A DNA stretch of 64,000 nucleotides from Streptomyces sp. NBC_00285 (lineage in GTDB: Bacteria; Actinomycetota; Actinomycetes; Streptomycetales; Streptomycetaceae). Under the pieces are notes generated by a model. The model was not told where the DNA came from, made no database searches, and saw only the letters and a program-made list of their open reading frames with translations. The position numbers and the translations under genes are program-made. Positions 61,612 through 64,000 of the stretch are shown in pieces; position 1 is the first letter of the stretch, and each line of letters opens with the position of its first letter. The DNA is taken from assembly GCF_036174265.1 (NCBI RefSeq), contig NZ_CP108055.1, positions 1,922,001 through 1,986,000 on the forward strand, in the 5' to 3' direction.

Positions 61612-63477
61612 ATGGATTTCGGCACGCAGGGCCCCGAGGCCCCGGCCGACCTCGCCTGGCTGCGGGGTGTGGACGCCTACACGATGGGCGCCTATCCGCA
61701 GGCCGAGGAGGAGTTCCGGGTCGCGGTGCGGATCGATCCCGGGATGGCCGACGGCTGGCTCGGGTTGCACGCACTGCGCGTCGACACGACGACCGCGCTG
61801 CTCCGGATGTTCCGGCACCGCGAGCGTTTCGGCGAACAGCGCACCCGGCATCGCAGGACGCTCAACTCCTGGTACTGGCTGGGGTGGTGGGTGCAGCCGG
61901 TCCTGGAGAGCCCGCGTGACCTGCTCCTCGCGCACGCCTCGCACTGGCTCGACGGCCGCCATGTCCCCGAGCTGGACCGGGCCCTCGCGGGACTGCCGCC
62001 GGTGGACACCGACCACCAGGTCCGCTTCCTGCACGCCTGCCGCGCCTATCTGGTCAAGGACTGGGACCAGTTGGTCCGGCACACCGACCCACTGATCGAC
62101 GACGCCATGCTCGGCATCGAGGCAGGTCTGTTCGGCGGCATGGCCCGGGTCCGTCTGGAGACGTTCGGCCAGGCCGAGCCACTCCTGTCGGCGGCACTGA
62201 TGCGCTGTCGCAGCGAACAGCCCCAGCGCAAGGAACTGCGCTACTGGCTGGCCCGCGCCCACGAGGGAACGGGCCGGTCCGCGGCCGCACTCCCCCTCTA
62301 CCGGGCCGTGCACCGCGTCGACCCCGCCTTCATGGACACCTCGGCCCGGCTCGCCGCCATCGCCGAGAGCGACGGGTACGACGACCCCGCCGATCTCGCG
62401 GCGATCACACTCACCGGCTTCGGGCAGGACGTCCTCGAGGGGCCCGACGGGGTCGATCCCCTGTTCGGCATCGAAGGGCGGGAGTTGAGGCTCTCCGAGC
62501 CTGAGCCGCCGCCCAGTGGGCCCCTGCCCTCGATGACCGACCCGGCCGGACGGGAGCGCTCCGGCGTACCGGTGGGGCCGCTGCCCGCCGGACCCACCGA
62601 TCCCGCCTTACTGGAGGAAGCCCTCACCGAACTGGAGCGCATGGTCGGCCTGGACCCGGTGAAACGCCAGGTCAAGGCGCTCTCCGCCCAGTTGAACATG
62701 GCCCGCCTGCGAACCGGCCAGGGCCTGCCGGTGCAGCCGCCCAAACGTCACTTCGTCTTCTCCGGCCCCTCCGGCACCGGCAAGACCACGGTGGCCCGCA
62801 TCCTGGGGCGCGTCTTCTACGCCCTCGGTCTGCTGGGCGGCGACCATCTCGTGGAGGCGCAGCGGGCGGACCTGGTCGGGGAGTACCTCGGTCAGACGGC
62901 GGTGAAGGCGAACGAGCTGATCGACTCGGCCCTCGGGGGCGTGCTCTTCGTCGACGAGGCGTACTCCCTCTCCAACTCCGGCTACGGCAAGGGGGACGCG
63001 TACGGCGACGAGGCGCTCCAGGTGCTGCTCAAGCGGGCCGAGGACAACCGGGACCACCTGGTCGTGATCCTGGCCGGCTACCCGGAGGGCATGGACCGAC
63101 TCCTGGCCGCGAACCCGGGGCTCTCCTCCCGCTTCACGACCCGCGTCGACTTTCCGTCGTACCGACCGCTCGAACTCACCTCCATCGGCGAGGTGCTGGC
63201 GAGCGAGAACGGTGACATCTGGGACGAGGAGGCGCTGGACGAGCTGCGCTCCATCGCCGGCCACGTGGTGGATCAGGGATGGATCGACGAGCTGGGGAAC
63301 GGTCGGTTCCTGCGGACGCTGTACGAGAAGAGCTGTGCGTATCGGGATCTTCGCCTGTCGACGTATCCGGGCGTGCTGACGCGGGACGACCTGTCGACGT
63401 TACGGCTGGCGGACCTGATGCAGGCGTACGGGGAGGTGCTGTCGGGGCGGGGGCCGCAGGACCCGTCGACGACGTAG
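61612..63477 (+). CDS. AAA+ ATPase, CbxX/CfxQ (EccA/SpoVK) type, with two TTA codons
   Basis: 621 aa. The N-terminal about 290 residues are TPR-like helical repeats (YPQAEEEFRVAVRIDPGMAD), followed by a proline-rich linker and a CbxX/CfxQ AAA+ domain: LERMVGLDPVKRQVKAL, Walker A SGPSGTGKTTVARILG, Walker B GVLFVDEAYSL and the Arg-finger region GLSSRFTTRVDFPSY. Size and layout match EccA of type VII secretion, but no other ESX gene is nearby. GGGGGA lies before the ATG at 61612. Leu-333 and Leu-597 are TTA codons, so translation should need the bldA tRNA. Confidence 0.92.
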   Translation: MDFGTQGPEAPADLAWLRGVDAYTMGAYPQAEEEFRVAVRIDPGMADGWLGLHALRVDTTTALLRMFRHRERFGEQRTRHRRTLNSWYWLGWWVQPVLESPRDLLLAHASHWLDGRHVPELDRALAGLPPVDTDHQVRFLHACRAYLVKDWDQLVRHTDPLIDDAMLGIEAGLFGGMARVRLETFGQAEPLLSAALMRCRSEQPQRKELRYWLARAHEGTGRSAAALPLYRAVHRVDPAFMDTSARLAAIAESDGYDDPADLAAITLTGFGQDVLEGPDGVDPLFGIEGRELRLSEPEPPPSGPLPSMTDPAGRERSGVPVGPLPAGPTDPALLEEALTELERMVGLDPVKRQVKALSAQLNMARLRTGQGLPVQPPKRHFVFSGPSGTGKTTVARILGRVFYALGLLGGDHLVEAQRADLVGEYLGQTAVKANELIDSALGGVLFVDEAYSLSNSGYGKGDAYGDEALQVLLKRAEDNRDHLVVILAGYPEGMDRLLAANPGLSSRFTTRVDFPSYRPLELTSIGEVLASENGDIWDEEALDELRSIAGHVVDQGWIDELGNGRFLRTLYEKSCAYRDLRLSTYPGVLTRDDLSTLRLADLMQAYGEVLSGRGPQDPSTT

Positions 63478-63591
63478 TCGTACGGCTACGGGCCGGTGGG
63501 GCTTGTCGCGCGCTTCCCCGCGCCCCTGAAGCAGTGGGTGCAGCCGGACATCCTTGACTGCACCCACCCCACCGGCCCGCAGCCGTACGAC
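63477..63591. repeat. long nested inverted repeat between convergent genes
   Basis: Outer arms of 25 bp (63477-63501 and 63567-63591) match at 24 of 25 positions. A perfect inner 10-bp pair, GTGGGTGCAG (63534-63543) with CTGCACCCAC (63558-63567), lies inside. The loop contains copy 2 of the dispersed repeat (63498-63527). The whole would fold as a large branched hairpin and probably acts as a two-way terminator; the left arm overlaps the last base of the AAA+ gene's stop codon. Confidence 0.85.
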
Positions 63592-63596
63592 GACCC

Positions 63597-64000
63597 CTAC
63601 GACGCCAACGCCTCCTCGCTGCTCCGAGGCTCGGCGACCCGGACCTCCGGCAGCTCCCGGTGAGCCGGATCCCGTACCTCGCCCACCAGCAGCTCCAGTA
63701 CGTCCTCCAGCGCGACGAGCCCGAGCACCTTGCCCGAACCGTCCGCCACCTGGGCCAGATGCGTCGCCGCACGCCGCATCACCGTCAGCGCGTCGTCCAG
63801 CGGCAGATCAGACCTGAGCTTCGTCATCCGACGCCAGATCTGCTGGGGCACCGCCCGCTGCGAGTCCTCCAGATCCAGGACGTCCTTCACGTGCAGGTAC
63901 CCCATGAAGGCACCGTTCTCCGCGGCGATCGGGAAGCGTGAGTACCCGGTGTGGCCGGTGAGTTCGATGATCTGGCCCGGGGTCACCGAGGGACGCACCG
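63597..64000 (-). CDS. CBS-domain protein of the CNNM/CorC family (cut by window edge)
   Basis: The C-terminal about 134 residues of a longer protein whose start lies beyond 64000. It holds a CBS pair (LTGHTGYSRFPIAAENGAFM, YLHVKDVLDL, then VMRRAATHLAQVADGSGKVL and GLVALEDVLELLVGEVRDPA). This pattern is typical of HlyC/CorC-like proteins with an N-terminal CNNM membrane domain, linked to magnesium or cobalt efflux. There is no C-terminal CorC_HlyC domain after the CBS pair. Confidence 0.85.
   Translation of the reverse strand, partial: VRPSVTPGQIIELTGHTGYSRFPIAAENGAFMGYLHVKDVLDLEDSQRAVPQQIWRRMTKLRSDLPLDDALTVMRRAATHLAQVADGSGKVLGLVALEDVLELLVGEVRDPAHRELPEVRVAEPRSSEEALAS

Noticed and set aside
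61612..63477. Type VII (ESX) secretion locus
   Set aside because: The AAA+ protein resembles EccA, but no EccB-E, EsxA/B or mycosin gene is in the window.

Overview
The window is high-GC chromosomal DNA from a Streptomyces. Codon third positions are almost all G or C, GTG starts and leaderless-looking starts occur, and the genes include a conservon (cvnABCD), smeA-sffA, rbpA and DasR-type operators. From memory, much of the gene order (crr-ptsI, acetoacetyl-CoA synthetase, GH31, smeA-sffA, a MocR regulator, GDPD, MFS, rbpA, fxsA, ppm1, Lrp, acyl-CoA dehydrogenase, chitinase) resembles the S. coelicolor SCO139x-SCO143x core region. This is therefore mostly conserved chromosome, not an island. 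I saw no insertion sequence, prophage, CRISPR array, rRNA or tRNA.

Layout. 1-2436: general PTS genes crr and ptsI under a near-consensus DasR operator, with a hairpin between them. 2444-4600: a small accessory patch with an unknown protein and two decayed genes facing each other (an MFS transporter and a MocR-type regulator). 4605-13387: acetoacetyl-CoA synthetase, a GH31 glucosidase, a Nudix hydrolase, a DUF35/thiolase pair and an EAL-CBS-GGDEF protein. 13752-16057: glycerol facilitator and glycerol kinase. 16128-21211: a conservon with an unusual gap of about 680 bp between cvnC and cvnD. 21642-29387: a membrane protein and a three-gene operon for a giant SMC-like ATPase with two partners. 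This last operon resembles MukBEF/MksBEF in layout but has no Wadjet-type nuclease gene, and it is the best candidate here for an undescribed system.

29548-34825: a GntR regulator facing an operon for 5-oxoproline use (MFS, DUF1445 hydro-lyase, pxpABC). A 38-bp gene junction is tandemly duplicated inside this operon. 34922-38063: two glycosyltransferases and an SGNH esterase, overlapping end to end. 38252-42379: HEAT-like and ankyrin proteins, then the sporulation pair smeA-sffA. 42503-46939: a MocR regulator facing a YczE-like membrane protein, GDPD and an MFS protein. 47206-49102: rbpA with a textbook SigR promoter, fxsA and ppm1. 49648-56299: amidohydrolase, Lrp regulator, phosphotransferase-like protein and acyl-CoA dehydrogenase. 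56640-64000: a GH18 chitinase with DasR/chi direct repeats, TetR, a 46-aa membrane protein, a C39-like secreted protein, a P-loop kinase without a visible start codon, an EccA-like AAA+ protein with two TTA codons, and a CBS protein cut by the window edge.

Two regulatory themes link distant genes. DasR-like sites appear at crr, at the chitinase and possibly at the C39 gene, tying chitin/GlcNAc use to the PTS. Development-linked functions (conservon, smeA-sffA, c-di-GMP protein, TTA-containing AAA gene) recur through the window. All functional calls come from reading the sequence; no database search was run.
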